Position numbers and translations under genes: made by a program
Shown: piece by piece, positions 46,031 to 57,135 of the stretch
Numbering within the stretch: the first letter of the stretch is position 1
Layout: each line of letters opens with the position of its first letter
Notes under the pieces: generated by a model
Told to the model about the DNA's origin: nothing
The model's database searches: none
What the model saw: the letters and a program-made list of their open reading frames with translations, nothing else
DNA from: Trifolium pratense
Lineage: Eukaryota > Streptophyta > Magnoliopsida > Fabales > Fabaceae
NCBI RefSeq assembly: GCF_020283565.1
Contig: NC_060061.1
Location: 34,509,362-34,573,361, forward strand
DNA: 64,000 nucleotides
Reading direction: 5' to 3'

Positions 46031-49000
46031 ATGGCTCCGGCAACCTCATTGCCTTCATCTTCGAAGCTAGCCAACTTCATCCAACGTACGCATACACGGC
46101 ACAACCTCAAGAAGTTGCGGCTGAAGAAGTACAGGTCGATGGCTGATATAATGGCGAGGGCGAGGTACGCGGTGGTGGAAAAAGAGGATTACGGTGGCAT
46201 CATGTGTGACCAATGTGGCTCCGGTGACAACTCGGAGGAGCTGCTGCTGTGCGACAAATGTGACAATGGTTTTCATATGAAATGTGTGAGACCAATTGTT
46301 GTCAGAATTCCTATTGGTTCGTGGGTTTGCCCCAAGTGTTCAGGAACGAAGAAAGCGACAAGTAAGAGATTCATTGATTTTCTTAGTTTTTGAAATTGTG
46401 TTGTTTTTTGTTTTTATGGTAGAGTTGTTTTCTCAATCGTAATTATCAATGTGTCATTGTTTTTGTGATCGTTTAATGTGTTTCAGAGTTCACTCAAAAA
46501 AAAATTCTAGATTTCTTCGGGATTCGAAGGCGGGATTTCAAAGTGAATCTTTCTTCTCCTCAGGGTAATGTCCTGTTAAATTCAATTCAGACATGTTTAA
46601 TATCTACAATTTTTTATTATTTTTATTGTTATTTTTTAATCTGTTTGATGATCATTTTGTCAATACACTATGTGGATATTTGTTTTGCAATTTTCAATTG
46701 AGCTTCTGATTAGTCGTTGTTTGGCTTTGTGAAAGTGATATGGGTTGAATTTCATTTATGCCATTGCTGAATCAATTTATATATGTGAACAGATTATTGT
46801 ACATTGGAGCTTAATTCGTGAATTATTAATATTCCTGTAACTTGTTCTTTCGTATTTATTAGTATATGAATGGATTCTTTTAATGATCCTTTGGATTTTG
46901 TTTTAATTTTTTGTGAAGCATGCATCTGTGGCTGAGAGGGCTTAATGTTTTTAGTGTTATGAAATGTAATTGTTGCCCGGGTGTGGCTGAGGGCTTAAGC
47001 TTTTAATTAAGTTGGATTTATATCCCATAACGGTATGATAAGTCGACTAACTGAAGCGACTTGTAATTACTGGGGTTGTGAGTTGGATGAATATATATCT
47101 ACCAAAGCTTTTTTTTATTTTATTCTCATATTCATGCCTCCTATTTTCATGATAGTAGCATTTACCTTTAGATAATATTGAACAAAAACGACCATTGTAA
47201 ACCAAAAAAAAATTGAACAAAAACGACATTTGATGAAAAAGCTCATCTTTCAATTTCTGTTGCACGACAATTTATATGTAAGGCAGCTGCAAGGTTTTGC
47301 TGCGATTGGTATCATCAAACCTTTTTTGTTGTTTGAAGGTAAAGGTGGCCTGATCAAATGCCTAACTTCTTAGCAGTTGTTAAAGTTTGTATTTTATAAC
47401 AGGGTTCTTAAGTAGTAAATATGACCATATTCTTCATCTGAATAGATTGTTTTGATAATTTTGTTTAGTATATAAAGCCTTTATTCTTGTAGAAGTGTCC
47501 TGGGATTTTTTTGTTTTTCTTTCATGAATCATTCTATATTCCCTAGATGACCTTTTATGCAAATGCACCTGCCCCATTCAATTCAAGACTAACCTCTGAA
47601 AATGTATATGAAGTGTAACTAACATGAGAAATAGTTAGCAGCATGAAGATTAAAATTCAGTTTAATAATATGATGTTTTCGTAAGTACTTTTATGCCATA
47701 AGTTCGAACTTATTTCACACTTACCTTAACAGATAGCTCAATAATCACATGACAATAGAGATATGAAAGTACAATGATACTTGAAATAGAGACATCAAAA
47801 GATAAACAATGCTTGGTGACAAAAGACTAAGTGATTAAGTTGCAGTGTTCAAGGAACAAGAAGAAATTGAAATGGATGTTGGAGTCACAAATTATCCTAT
47901 GACTTGAAGTTAGAAAGGAAAATCTGACATCAACGGGGATATATTGATTCAAAAGTGGTCTATGATTTAGCATAAAACAAGTTAGTAGGATAACTTAACC
48001 ATTAGAGTATCTGATATGTATGCATTTTCAAGAAAGCCAGAAAGATTTTACCTTACCTTGAAAAATGTTTGAGACATCCTAGGTGTATACAATTTTTTTT
48101 CTTCATTATTACTAATGAAGGAAATACAATATATGATGCATGTAATATCCCTTTGGATATCTGTTCCTTCATGTCTTTGAGGAAATTGTTCTTGCATGCT
48201 TTTGTTTTCCTAGAATGGCAAACACATTTAGTCTCTTGTTATTTCTACAGGATATACTGCAAATCCTTAGAAAATATTTAATTGGTAAATGACTAAATGA
48301 ATCTAAACAGAGTTACTTTTAGATACCTTTTCCTACAATTTTTTTATGCTTTGATGTGATGTTCCAAGTACTTGGGAGAAGATATATATGAAGGAATTTT
48401 AACATGGATCAAATCATAGATATGAAGCATAACATATTAGTAAACAAGATTATTTAATTATTGTAATTGTGTACCTTGAATGATTGAAGAATAATCCATG
48501 GAGTAAGCCTGAGTGCTGCTTCTGCCACCTTACCGATGAACAGTTACATTTATTTTGTTTCAGTGTATCTAACCTAATGGCATGACTAGAATATGTATGC
48601 CCATCAATGGATGTAGAACCTCTCACTAGGCTGAATAAAAGAACGGGCCCAACCCATCACTGCCCGTTCAACTAAAGCCCAATAATATTTATTTATAAAA
48701 TATAAATAAACATAACAAGTAAATAATGTTTGATATTATATATTTTTATGTTACATTTTAATAACTATTTAAAGTAATCCAAGTAGGAGATTGTTGAATA
48801 TGTTGGATTTACTTTAATTAATTAAAATATAATTGAAATATTATCAAATATTGTTTACTTGTTATGTTCATATATATTTGATAAATAAATATTATTGGAC
48901 TTTATTTGAAAGGGTCGTGATGAGTTGGGTCGTTCTTTTAGTCAGCCTATTGAGAGGTCCTGCCTCCACTGATGAGCATATATATTCTAGTCATCCCATT

Positions 49001-52000
49001 AGGTCAGATACACTGAAACCAAATAAATTTAACTGCTCATCAGTAAGGCGGCAGAAGCACTATATCAGTCTCACTCCATCGATTCTTCTTCAATCATTTA
49101 AGGTACACTGTTACCGTAATTAAATAATCTTGTTTATTAATATGCTATGCTTCATATCTATGATTTGATCTATGTTAAAATTCCTTCAATATATATAGGA
49201 AGAGATCAAATTACATCGGTTTAACATTTGAATAATGTCACACCGATCAATAACATTTTTAACGAATACAAATTTTACAAAATTCATTGTTGGATTGAAA
49301 GTTTGTATCATATAGATCATTCATGTAAATCTAAAATCATTTGAGAGTCATTAAGATTAACGGTGTTCAATAAAAATACATAAACCGTTAATCTTGGTGA
49401 TTCTCAACAATATATAAAATGATTTTAGATTTCTATAAAAAAATTCATAAATGATCTATATGATATAAACTTTCTATCCAATGGTGGATTTTATAACATT
49501 TATTTAAATTAACAGCTTTTTGAGCGGCATAATATTACTCAAATGTTACACAAGTGTAAATTGATCCCTCTCCTGTATATTCGATCCCTCCCCTATTATA
49601 TACTTATATTTATAATTGTAAGTTATTTTCTTAATTTATCCATTCTGGACTTGTAGATGCTAGGAGGCGTCGGAGACGTCCAAGACCTCTGGTGGTACAG
49701 AAGAAAAGCAGGAGACTTTTACCATTTGTTCCTACAAATGATCCTGATAGGAGACTGAAGCAAATGGCTTCCCTTGCTTCCGCTTTAACAACATTGAATA
49801 TGGAATTCAGTAATCACTTGACGTATTTTCCAGGAATGGCTCCCAAATCTGCTAATCGATCCATTTTAGAAAACGGTGGCATGCAGGTCTCACCTAATTA
49901 ATTCTCTTGTAGATTTCTCACACTTCCAAATTGACCTTTTGCAATCAAGCTAATTAGCTATTAGAAGTGAGAGAGAAGAGAGAGAAATTGTGATTCATTG
50001 ATTATAGCAAAGTTAGTTACAACTGAATGTGATTCTTATCTTATATAAGAATTTGAAACTAACTAGGAGATATTCTAGAAGCAGTATTACAAAGCTAAAC
50101 TGAGCTTAGTCATCTAGAGTACTGTATATCTCTAATATTCCCTTGCAGAAGCTGAGCTTGGCTTGAGTAATTGTTGCTTGTCAAAGACCCTGAGTTTGTC
50201 ACGAAGGGAGCAAAATTTGGCAGCAGATAGGGGCTTAGTAAGCACATCAGCCCACTGGTCTTGTGCAGGAACATGAGAGACCACAAGGTTTCTGCTAAGA
50301 ACCTTCTCTCTAACAAAAAAGATATCTAGCTCCATGTGCTTGGTCCTGTGATGTAAGGTTGGATTATGAGCCAAGGAAACTGTACTCAGATTATCACATA
50401 GAATCTTAGGAGTATGAAACTGACATCCTAATTCAGTAAGTAGGGATTGTAGCCATAATATTTCTGATGATAGATTAGCAAGACTTCTGTATTCAGCTTC
50501 AGCACTAGACCTTGCCACTAGTGTTTGCTTCTTGGACCACCAAGAAACTAGATTAGGACCAACAAAGATGCAAGCACCTGATGTAGACCTTCTATCATCA
50601 GGATCAGATGCCCAGTCAGCATCACAGAAGCCAATGAGAGTCAATGGCTTATCAACTGGTGCTGCTTGTATTAAAAGGCCATAATGCAGGGTACCACTAA
50701 GATACCTAAGAATTCTCTTAACTGCCTTCCAATGTTCTTCAAGAGGATTAGATAAAAATTGGCATACTTTGTTGACAGAATATGCTATTTTAGGTCTAGT
50801 GAGAGTTGCATACTGCAATGCACCAACAATAGAACGAAATAGAGTAGGATCTTCAACAGGAACAGACCCCACTTTGGAAAGCTTGAGACTTGAAACCATA
50901 GGAGTTGGCATACCATGTGCAGTATCCATATTTGCCTTGGCCAGAAGATCTCTAATGTACTTAGCTTGTGACAATAAAAGAGCACCATTGGCTAAATGAA
51001 ACACTTCAATCCCTAAAAAATAGTCCAAGGCACCAAGTTGCTTAAGAGCAAATTCTGCATTTAGCTTGGAAATAAGTTGTTGAATATGATGTAGAGAGCT
51101 GCCTGTGATGATAATGTCATCAACGTACACTAAGACAATTAAATGCAAGGTACCAGTTTTTATCATGAATAGACTTGGGTCACACTTACTTGCCTTAAAT
51201 CCATAACCAATGAGAGCAGCCTTCAGCCTATCAAACCAGGCCCTTGGTGCCTGTTTGAGACCATATAAAGCTTTATTAAGCTTGCAGACCAGAGTCTTAT
51301 CTGAGACCTCAAAGCCATGTGGTTGTTGCATATAAACCTCCTCTTCTAGAATCCCATTCAAAAAAGCATTATTCACATCTATTTGCTGTATAGGCCATTT
51401 GTTTGACACAGCCATAGTTAAAACAGTTCTTACAGTAACTGGCTTCACTACTGGAGAGAAAGTTTCAGTGAAGTCAGAACCAGCTTGTTGATGGAATCCT
51501 TTAGCTACAAGCCTGGCCTTGTACTTGTGAATAGTTCCATCTGGATTCTCTTTAACTCTAAAGACCCATTTACACCCTATAGGCTGTTTATGAGCAGGAG
51601 GAGCAACCAAGGTCCATGTGTTATTTCTAAGAAGAGCATCGTACTCTTCCTTCATAGCAGTAACCCAATGAGAGGACTGGAGTGCCTGCTTAACACTGTT
51701 TGGTTCAATGTGAGTTACAAGGATAGTGGGATTATTTTTGGTTTTGGACCTTGTGAGCATGTGGTGAGGGACATGAGGCTTCTTGGTAGGCAAGGGTGGA
51801 GGTGATGGTGAGGGTGAGACATGAATAGACTCATCTGCTGGAGAGGGAGAAAATATATGTTGAGAAGCATTAGATGTTTGTATGGGAGGAGAGCTAGTGG
51901 CAGAGTTAAAGGATGATGATGTTGATGGTGGGGTGGGAGGTGAAGAAGGTCTAGGAGTATGGTAAACAGTGGTGAGAGGTGCAGGACATAAAATTGGAGA

Positions 52001-55000
52001 CTGACTAGGTATATTTTGAGTGGGAGTGGGTATATCTTGGTGTTGGGTAGGTGAATTTATAGATTGGGTGGGAAGATGGAGAGGGACATGTGAGGGAGAG
52101 TTGTAAACAGTAGGTGTGGGATTAGGATTGTTGGATTTGGTGTTGGAGAAAAGGGAAGAATATGGAAACCTTTGTTCATTGAACAACACATCTTTGGATA
52201 TATATACACGACCCTCAGGACTTAGGCACTTATAACCTTTATAGGTAGAGGAATAGCCGAGAAAAACACACTCTTGAGACCTATAAGCTAATTTTGTAGT
52301 ATGATAAGGTCTAAGGAAGGGAAAGCATGCACAACCAAAGATTTTGAGAGCTTTATAGTCAGGTTGTTTATTTAAAAGGACATAATAAGGTGACTTATTG
52401 TCCAGCACGGGGGTAGGAATTCTGTTTATAAGAAAAGCTGCTGTAACAAAGGCATGATCCCAATATTTCATTGGTAAGTTGGCTTGAGATAACAAGGTGA
52501 GGCCAGTTTCAACTAAATGTCTATGTTTTCTTTCAACTAGGCCATTTTGGTGATGAGTGTGAGGGCAGGTTAGTCTATGAACAACACCAAGTTCAGTGAG
52601 GTATTTGGTAAGAGGCCTAAATTCACCACCACCATCAGTTTGGACAGTTTTAATCTTGCAATTAAATTGCAGTTCAACCATAGATTTGAAGTGAATAAAT
52701 TTGCTCATGGTTTCAGATTTTAGTTTTAAAGGATACACCCAAACAAATCTAGAAAATGCATCAACACATGTGAGAAAATAAGTAAAGCCAGTAGAGGACT
52801 TGATGGGGGCAGGACCCCATAAATCACAAGTGACAAGTTCAAAGGGTGTGTGATAAACAGTAGTAGAAGAGGGTGCATGCAATCTATGACTCTTTCCTAA
52901 GCAACAAGCAGAGCATAGACCATTTGGAGACTTAGATGGAATATTAACATTGCATAGTTTTAAAGCTTCTTTAAGTGCATCATGGTGAGGGTGTCCTAAA
53001 CGTGCATGCCACAAATCATAAAGAGAGACAGTCATTGGTGCACAACCAGAAATATTATTATTATTTGATGCAAATTGAGAAACATGAACATAAGGTTGAG
53101 AATTAACCATAGAAGCAGACAAACTAGAATGAGGAAAGAAAACAGAATTACACTGTTTAGGAATTTTATTCAAAGCAGAAATTGAGTCTAAGGGTGAGGC
53201 AAACTTATAGAGTCCATCAGCTCCAACAATGCCATGTAGCAGAACTTCAGAAGAAGCCTGTGATTTAACAAGACAAAATGTAGGGTGAAATTCAAAGAAA
53301 ACATTATTGTCTTGAGCAAATTTAGACACACTCATGAGATTTTTAGTTATAGAAGGAACTAAAAGCAGATTATTAAGGGTAAGGGAGGTTTTAGGGTTGG
53401 TTTGGGAGGTAAAACACATTGAACCAATAGAGTTAATAGTCAAACCTTGTCCATTTCCCATTAATACTTGATCAGAACCAGGCAAGGATGCTGCATCAGA
53501 AAGATTAGAAGCCTCAGGTGTGACATGATGTGAAGCTCCAGAGTCAGGGTACCACCACTGGTTGTTAAAACCTGCATTTCCACCAGTAAGTAGAGCTTGA
53601 GGCATAATAGGACGTTGAGGTCTGGGTTGATATCCATAGCCATAAGGATTTGAGAAAGAGGCTTGGTACTGTGGAGGTTGAAACTGTGGAGGTCTATAGC
53701 CATAGCTTGGCATGGTTCCAGTGTGCCTGTAGTGACAGATAGAAGCATCATGATTGTTCCTGTGACAAATCTGACAAGTGACACCACTGTTGTTTCTGCC
53801 TCCACGGCCACCACGGCCAGAGCGTCCACCACCTCTACCATATCTACCACCACGATGAAATTCATCTCCTCCTTGAGATCCATTAGCAGTAATATGACTG
53901 GAACCAGAGGGAAAAGAAGGATTAGGAGGCTGTGAAGTCTCACCAATGGAATTTTGAGACGAAACTGGTAGAGATGGAGTTTGAGTAAGATTGACAGTTG
54001 CAGCATCAGTGAGACTCTGTTTCTTGTTCTTCTCAAGCCTGGTTTCATGTGCGAGCAAGAACGACTCAACCTCATCAATGGAAACAGAAATTGACTTACT
54101 CGAAATCGCAGCAACAACTGGATCATAATCTTCTGGTAGCGCATCAAGAACTATCTCAATTAGGTTACGAAGAGGAACGGGATCACCAACGGAAATCAGA
54201 GATTCATTGATTACGCGAACGCGTTGGATGAAATCAGTGACGGTGCGATCTCCTTTGCTTAGGGTTCGCAATTCCGATCTAAGTTGTCGCGCTTTGGTAG
54301 TGAGTAAAGTATGAAAATGACGATGAATTTCGTCCCAAACCTGCCACGAGAACGTGTGATCAACAACCTTCGCAAGAAGCGAATCAGAGATGGTGGAAAG
54401 AATCCAGGTACAGATTAACGCATCGTTTTTCTCCCATTCTTGATGAAGCGGATTGATTGTTCCTGCAATACGATCTTCTTCGGTGAGAAATTTCTCTGGT
54501 ATCACTGGATCGGTGATGTATTTCTGCAAATCACATCCACGAATAACTCCTGAGATTTGTTGTTTCCACTGCTTGAAATTCTTGTCGTCAAGCTTAAGAG
54601 AAACGAGATTTGAGATCTTGTTCCCTTTAAAGGGATTTGCTTCCGCCATGGATCGAAGAAAGAAAAAGCTCAAGATACCATATTAGAAGTGAGAGAGAAG
54701 AGAGAGAAATTGTGATTCATTGATTATAGCAAAGTTAGTTACAACTGAATGTGATTCTTATCTTATATAAGAATTTGAAACTAACTAGGAGATATTCTAG
54801 AAGCAGTATTACAAAGCTAAACTGAGCTTAGTCATCTAGAGTACTGTATATCTCTAATATTAGCATGCACATCTCCATCATTGTGTTCTAGTTTGATAGA
54901 CTGTCTGTTTTTTTCCTCTCAGGGTCTTACAAAGGAAGATGGGGAGACCTTAGAATGCTGCATAGCTATGACTAAGCGAGGCAAATTCCCTCCTTTAATG

Positions 55001-55819
55001 GTCGTTTATGACTCATGTCAAGGGTACATACTCATCTTACACCCATTACCATGAAGTAGGAAAACAATTTTTGTTAACTAACTAATTTTATGCTTTAACC
55101 CATCTTACACTTATTAGTTATTACCACAAAGTCAGAAATGTTACCTTAACTATTTTTTTATTTTCCTCGATATGTGATGTAGCTATACTGTGGAGGCTGA
55201 TGGCCTAATCAAAGATATGACATTTATTGCTGAATACACCGGCGATGTGGATTATTTAAAGAAAAGAGAATCTGATGATTGCGACAGTATGATGACGCTG
55301 CTTCTTACAGCAGAAGGTGATAACAGTCTTGTTATTTGTGCTGATAAACGCGGAAATATTGCTCGCTTCATCAGTGGCATCAACAATCATACTCCGTAAG
55401 TTTGTCTCACTTATTGCATGTTAATTTTGAATTAATGGGATAAAACATGAGGGGGGATGTGAAGGACCATTTTACTTTGATTTGTTGTTTCATGTAGACT
55501 GCTCTATTTTTCACTGGTATACCATTCATTTGGACGTTTTTGTTTCCATAATGCTTTCTTGCAGTCCATTTTAGATGTTCTTTGGCTTTGGTGTGCTCTT
55601 TAAAGAACTAAAATTTTCTTAAGTTTCTTGTATTTAAAACATGTCCAATCTATATGCAGGGATGGTAGGAAGAAGCAAAACTGCAAATGTTTGAGATACA
55701 ATGTTGATGGGGAATCCCGGGTCTTTTTGGTTGCTACTCGAGATATTTCCGAGGGGGAGAGGCTATATTATGATTATAATGGTTATGAGAATCAATACCC
55801 AACTCATCATTTTGTCTGA
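46031..55819 (+). CDS. ATXR5: ATXR5-like histone H3 lysine-27 monomethyltransferase, paralog b
   Basis: Exons 46031-46361, 46487-46564, 49657-49886, 54923-55023, 55183-55395 and 55660-55819; GT-AG, in phase; 370 residues, the same exon plan as paralog a. PHD finger 59-103 (CDQCGSG, CDKCDNGFHMKC, CPKC). PIP box 114-121 reads QKKILDFF, a canonical QxxIxxFF PCNA-binding motif. An Arg-rich segment (about 137-142) and KKSRRLLPFVP follow. SET: FIAEYTGDVDYL, RGNIARFISGINNH, LYYDYNGYE, ending PTHHFV as in the family. All key residues are present, so this copy looks fully functional. Intron 2 (3.1 kb) holds two fold-back elements. Intron 3 (5.0 kb) holds an antisense copia element, which might lower splicing or attract methylation. 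Confidence 0.92.
48385..49197. repeat. Large fold-back (inverted-repeat) element in ATXR5-b intron 2
   Basis: The left arm, from ATATATATGAAGGAATTTTAAC, is mirrored by the right arm ending GTTAAAATTCCTTCAATATAT. The arms are about 370-380 bp and roughly 85% alike by eye, around a loop of about 90 bp near 48740-48830. Inner landmarks such as GTTTCAGTGTATCT (left) and AGATACACTGAAAC (right) pair. Non-coding. Confidence 0.88.
49204..49566. mobile_element. Fold-back MITE in ATXR5-b intron 2
   Basis: Inverted arms of about 160 bp: GATCAAATTACATCGGTTTAAC on the left, CAAGTGTAAATTGATC on the right, with AAGATTAACGGT/ACCGTTAATCTT at the centre. A single arm of the same family is at about 63165-63290. 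Confidence 0.8.
49959..50137 (-). repeat. 3' LTR of the intronic copia element
   Basis: 179 bp with inverted TATTAGA/TCTAATA ends. It contains the polyprotein stop codon (50132-50134). Confidence 0.95.
50132..54649 (-). CDS. Gag-pol polyprotein of the intronic copia element
   Basis: 1,505 residues from the ATG at 54649. An upstream in-frame ATG at 54673 lies in the primer-site region and is unlikely to be used. By residue: gag 10-215; Gly/Arg-rich 264-288 and CCHC 292-305 (CQICHRNNHDASIC); protease DSGA 369-372; integrase zinc region near 547-587; catalytic D609, D671, E707; a Pro/Ser-rich linker 840-960; RT from about 1010 with YVDD 1175-1178; RNase H GFCDADWAS from about 1340. There are no stops or frameshifts, and every catalytic motif I can check is present. 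It acts in cytoplasmic virus-like particles to copy and integrate the element. Gag and pol are one frame, as usual for copia. Confidence 0.95.
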   Translation of the reverse strand: MAEANPFKGNKISNLVSLKLDDKNFKQWKQQISGVIRGCDLQKYITDPVIPEKFLTEEDRIAGTINPLHQEWEKNDALICTWILSTISDSLLAKVVDHTFSWQVWDEIHRHFHTLLTTKARQLRSELRTLSKGDRTVTDFIQRVRVINESLISVGDPVPLRNLIEIVLDALPEDYDPVVAAISSKSISVSIDEVESFLLAHETRLEKNKKQSLTDAATVNLTQTPSLPVSSQNSIGETSQPPNPSFPSGSSHITANGSQGGDEFHRGGRYGRGGGRSGRGGRGGRNNSGVTCQICHRNNHDASICHYRHTGTMPSYGYRPPQFQPPQYQASFSNPYGYGYQPRPQRPIMPQALLTGGNAGFNNQWWYPDSGASHHVTPEASNLSDAASLPGSDQVLMGNGQGLTINSIGSMCFTSQTNPKTSLTLNNLLLVPSITKNLMSVSKFAQDNNVFFEFHPTFCLVKSQASSEVLLHGIVGADGLYKFASPLDSISALNKIPKQCNSVFFPHSSLSASMVNSQPYVHVSQFASNNNNISGCAPMTVSLYDLWHARLGHPHHDALKEALKLCNVNIPSKSPNGLCSACCLGKSHRLHAPSSTTVYHTPFELVTCDLWGPAPIKSSTGFTYFLTCVDAFSRFVWVYPLKLKSETMSKFIHFKSMVELQFNCKIKTVQTDGGGEFRPLTKYLTELGVVHRLTCPHTHHQNGLVERKHRHLVETGLTLLSQANLPMKYWDHAFVTAAFLINRIPTPVLDNKSPYYVLLNKQPDYKALKIFGCACFPFLRPYHTTKLAYRSQECVFLGYSSTYKGYKCLSPEGRVYISKDVLFNEQRFPYSSLFSNTKSNNPNPTPTVYNSPSHVPLHLPTQSINSPTQHQDIPTPTQNIPSQSPILCPAPLTTVYHTPRPSSPPTPPSTSSSFNSATSSPPIQTSNASQHIFSPSPADESIHVSPSPSPPPLPTKKPHVPHHMLTRSKTKNNPTILVTHIEPNSVKQALQSSHWVTAMKEEYDALLRNNTWTLVAPPAHKQPIGCKWVFRVKENPDGTIHKYKARLVAKGFHQQAGSDFTETFSPVVKPVTVRTVLTMAVSNKWPIQQIDVNNAFLNGILEEEVYMQQPHGFEVSDKTLVCKLNKALYGLKQAPRAWFDRLKAALIGYGFKASKCDPSLFMIKTGTLHLIVLVYVDDIIITGSSLHHIQQLISKLNAEFALKQLGALDYFLGIEVFHLANGALLLSQAKYIRDLLAKANMDTAHGMPTPMVSSLKLSKVGSVPVEDPTLFRSIVGALQYATLTRPKIAYSVNKVCQFLSNPLEEHWKAVKRILRYLSGTLHYGLLIQAAPVDKPLTLIGFCDADWASDPDDRRSTSGACIFVGPNLVSWWSKKQTLVARSSAEAEYRSLANLSSEILWLQSLLTELGCQFHTPKILCDNLSTVSLAHNPTLHHRTKHMELDIFFVREKVLSRNLVVSHVPAQDQWADVLTKPLSAAKFCSLRDKLRVFDKQQLLKPSSASAREY
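54681..54859 (-). repeat. 5' LTR of the intronic copia element
   Basis: Reads identical to the 3' LTR across 179 bp. Carries TATATAAGA within TCTTATCTTATATAAGAATT, a possible TATA region. Confidence 0.95.
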
Positions 55820-57126
55820 GTCCAATTCATAAATATATCTCAACAATCCTATAGAATTGGGACCTAATTTTAGACCATTAGGAAAGGGTTTTCATGATTC
55901 TCCTGGAAAAAAAAATAAATTATAGTTCTTGTAGATTGAACAAAAAATGTCTTAAATTGTTACCGTGGGCAATTCATTGTAACTTATGCTGAAGATCAGG
56001 CCTAATTATGTGGCTTAGAGATGAATAGAGAGGGGGAAACCTTCATTTTTGTTTTTCATCTCAAAATATGAGCTGAGATATACATGTTTTTACTTTACTA
56101 CAGTTTCAAGGATTGAAAATGAAAACATTCTCAGATTTTACTTTAAAGGTATTACATTCAATCGTTATTTTCTTTTGCTTATCGTTTATTATTTCCTATA
56201 AATACTGGTTTTGAATGTAATATTGGTCAATCTTCTTTTGAATGCGAACATAATCCTCGAGAGATGAGAGATATGATTATGATTCATTTTTAGATTTATT
56301 TTCCCGTGCTTTGTCAAATTTATTTATTTATTTTCCTTGCATTCAAAAGATGGTTCGGCTATGCTTTTAAGCTCGTATTAGAAGTTCAGTTGTAAGCATA
56401 CTGAGATTAATTTCTTTGTGGTTAAGTTTATATGGTGCATGAAGATACCCTACAGTGAACTCTAAAATAAGACAATTTCGAATATAAGATTTTGATGTGT
56501 ATTCTGTACTTGACTTCCTATATTATACATCAGTCACACATAATAGTTTATTTATGATCACAATTTTGAATGTAAGATTTTGATGTTAGCTATAGCTTTC
56601 AATTTGATGAACTAAAATGATTTGTACAGGATATTAGATATTCCTTACATTATTCCATGTCATTGTTGTGGTTTACTAGAGATGTGAATACATCTTCAAA
56701 AATTTGAGTAATTTTTGCTTCTTTTATTGTCATCATTTTGGCTTCCTTTTAAATAGCATTCAAGCTTTTTTTTTTTTGTTAACATGGATGCGTAATTTTG
56801 GTTGTGTAGTTTCTATGGATTAACTTAGGTGAGGCCTATTTTATCCCCTTCATAATTTGGGAGTATTTGCCATTAATCAATGGATTAACTTAACTTGAAT
56901 GCATTCTATGAGTGTGGTAAATATGCTACGTAATAAGGATGGAGTTTGTTCGGAAGGTTGAAGCTTGTATCATCAAATTCGAAGACTACTTCAATTATGT
57001 TAGGAAATGTGTATTTGTCATCCTTATTGTGAAGCAAATACAGGTGCGGATAGCTTTAGCTCATATAGGGTGTGATGTGGGTTTAAATGTGATGTTTAAT
57101 GAGTTTTGGTGGACTTAAATTACTCA
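55820..57126. other. Intergenic region after ATXR5-b
   Basis: 3' UTR-like start, then AT-rich unique sequence. No gene or mobile element is recognised. Confidence 0.55.
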
Positions 57127-57135
57127 TTTATATTT

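Larger units (their letters stand above)
49959..54859 (-). mobile_element. Young Ty1-copia retrotransposon in ATXR5-b intron 3
   Basis: 4,901 bp with two 179-bp LTRs (49959-50137 and 54681-54859) that read as identical. The flanking duplication is TTAGC (49954-49958 and 54860-54864). LTR ends are TATTAGA...TCTAATA, so TA...TA instead of TG...CA, one of the known rare terminus classes. Minus-strand TGGTATC beside the 5' LTR fits the start of an initiator-Met primer site. GCAAGGGAA adjoins the 3' LTR as a short polypurine tract. Size and gag/pol layout suggest the Ale/Retrofit lineage, with low certainty. Identical LTRs and an open reading frame mean a recent insertion. Confidence 0.95.

Noticed and set aside
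45790..46110. 106-codon minus-strand frame over the ATXR5-b promoter and exon 1
   Set aside because: Antisense shadow of exon 1 and low-complexity promoter sequence.
53461..54147. 228-codon second frame within the copia gag
   Set aside because: An overlapping shadow frame of a repetitive Gly/Arg/Pro-rich coding stretch.
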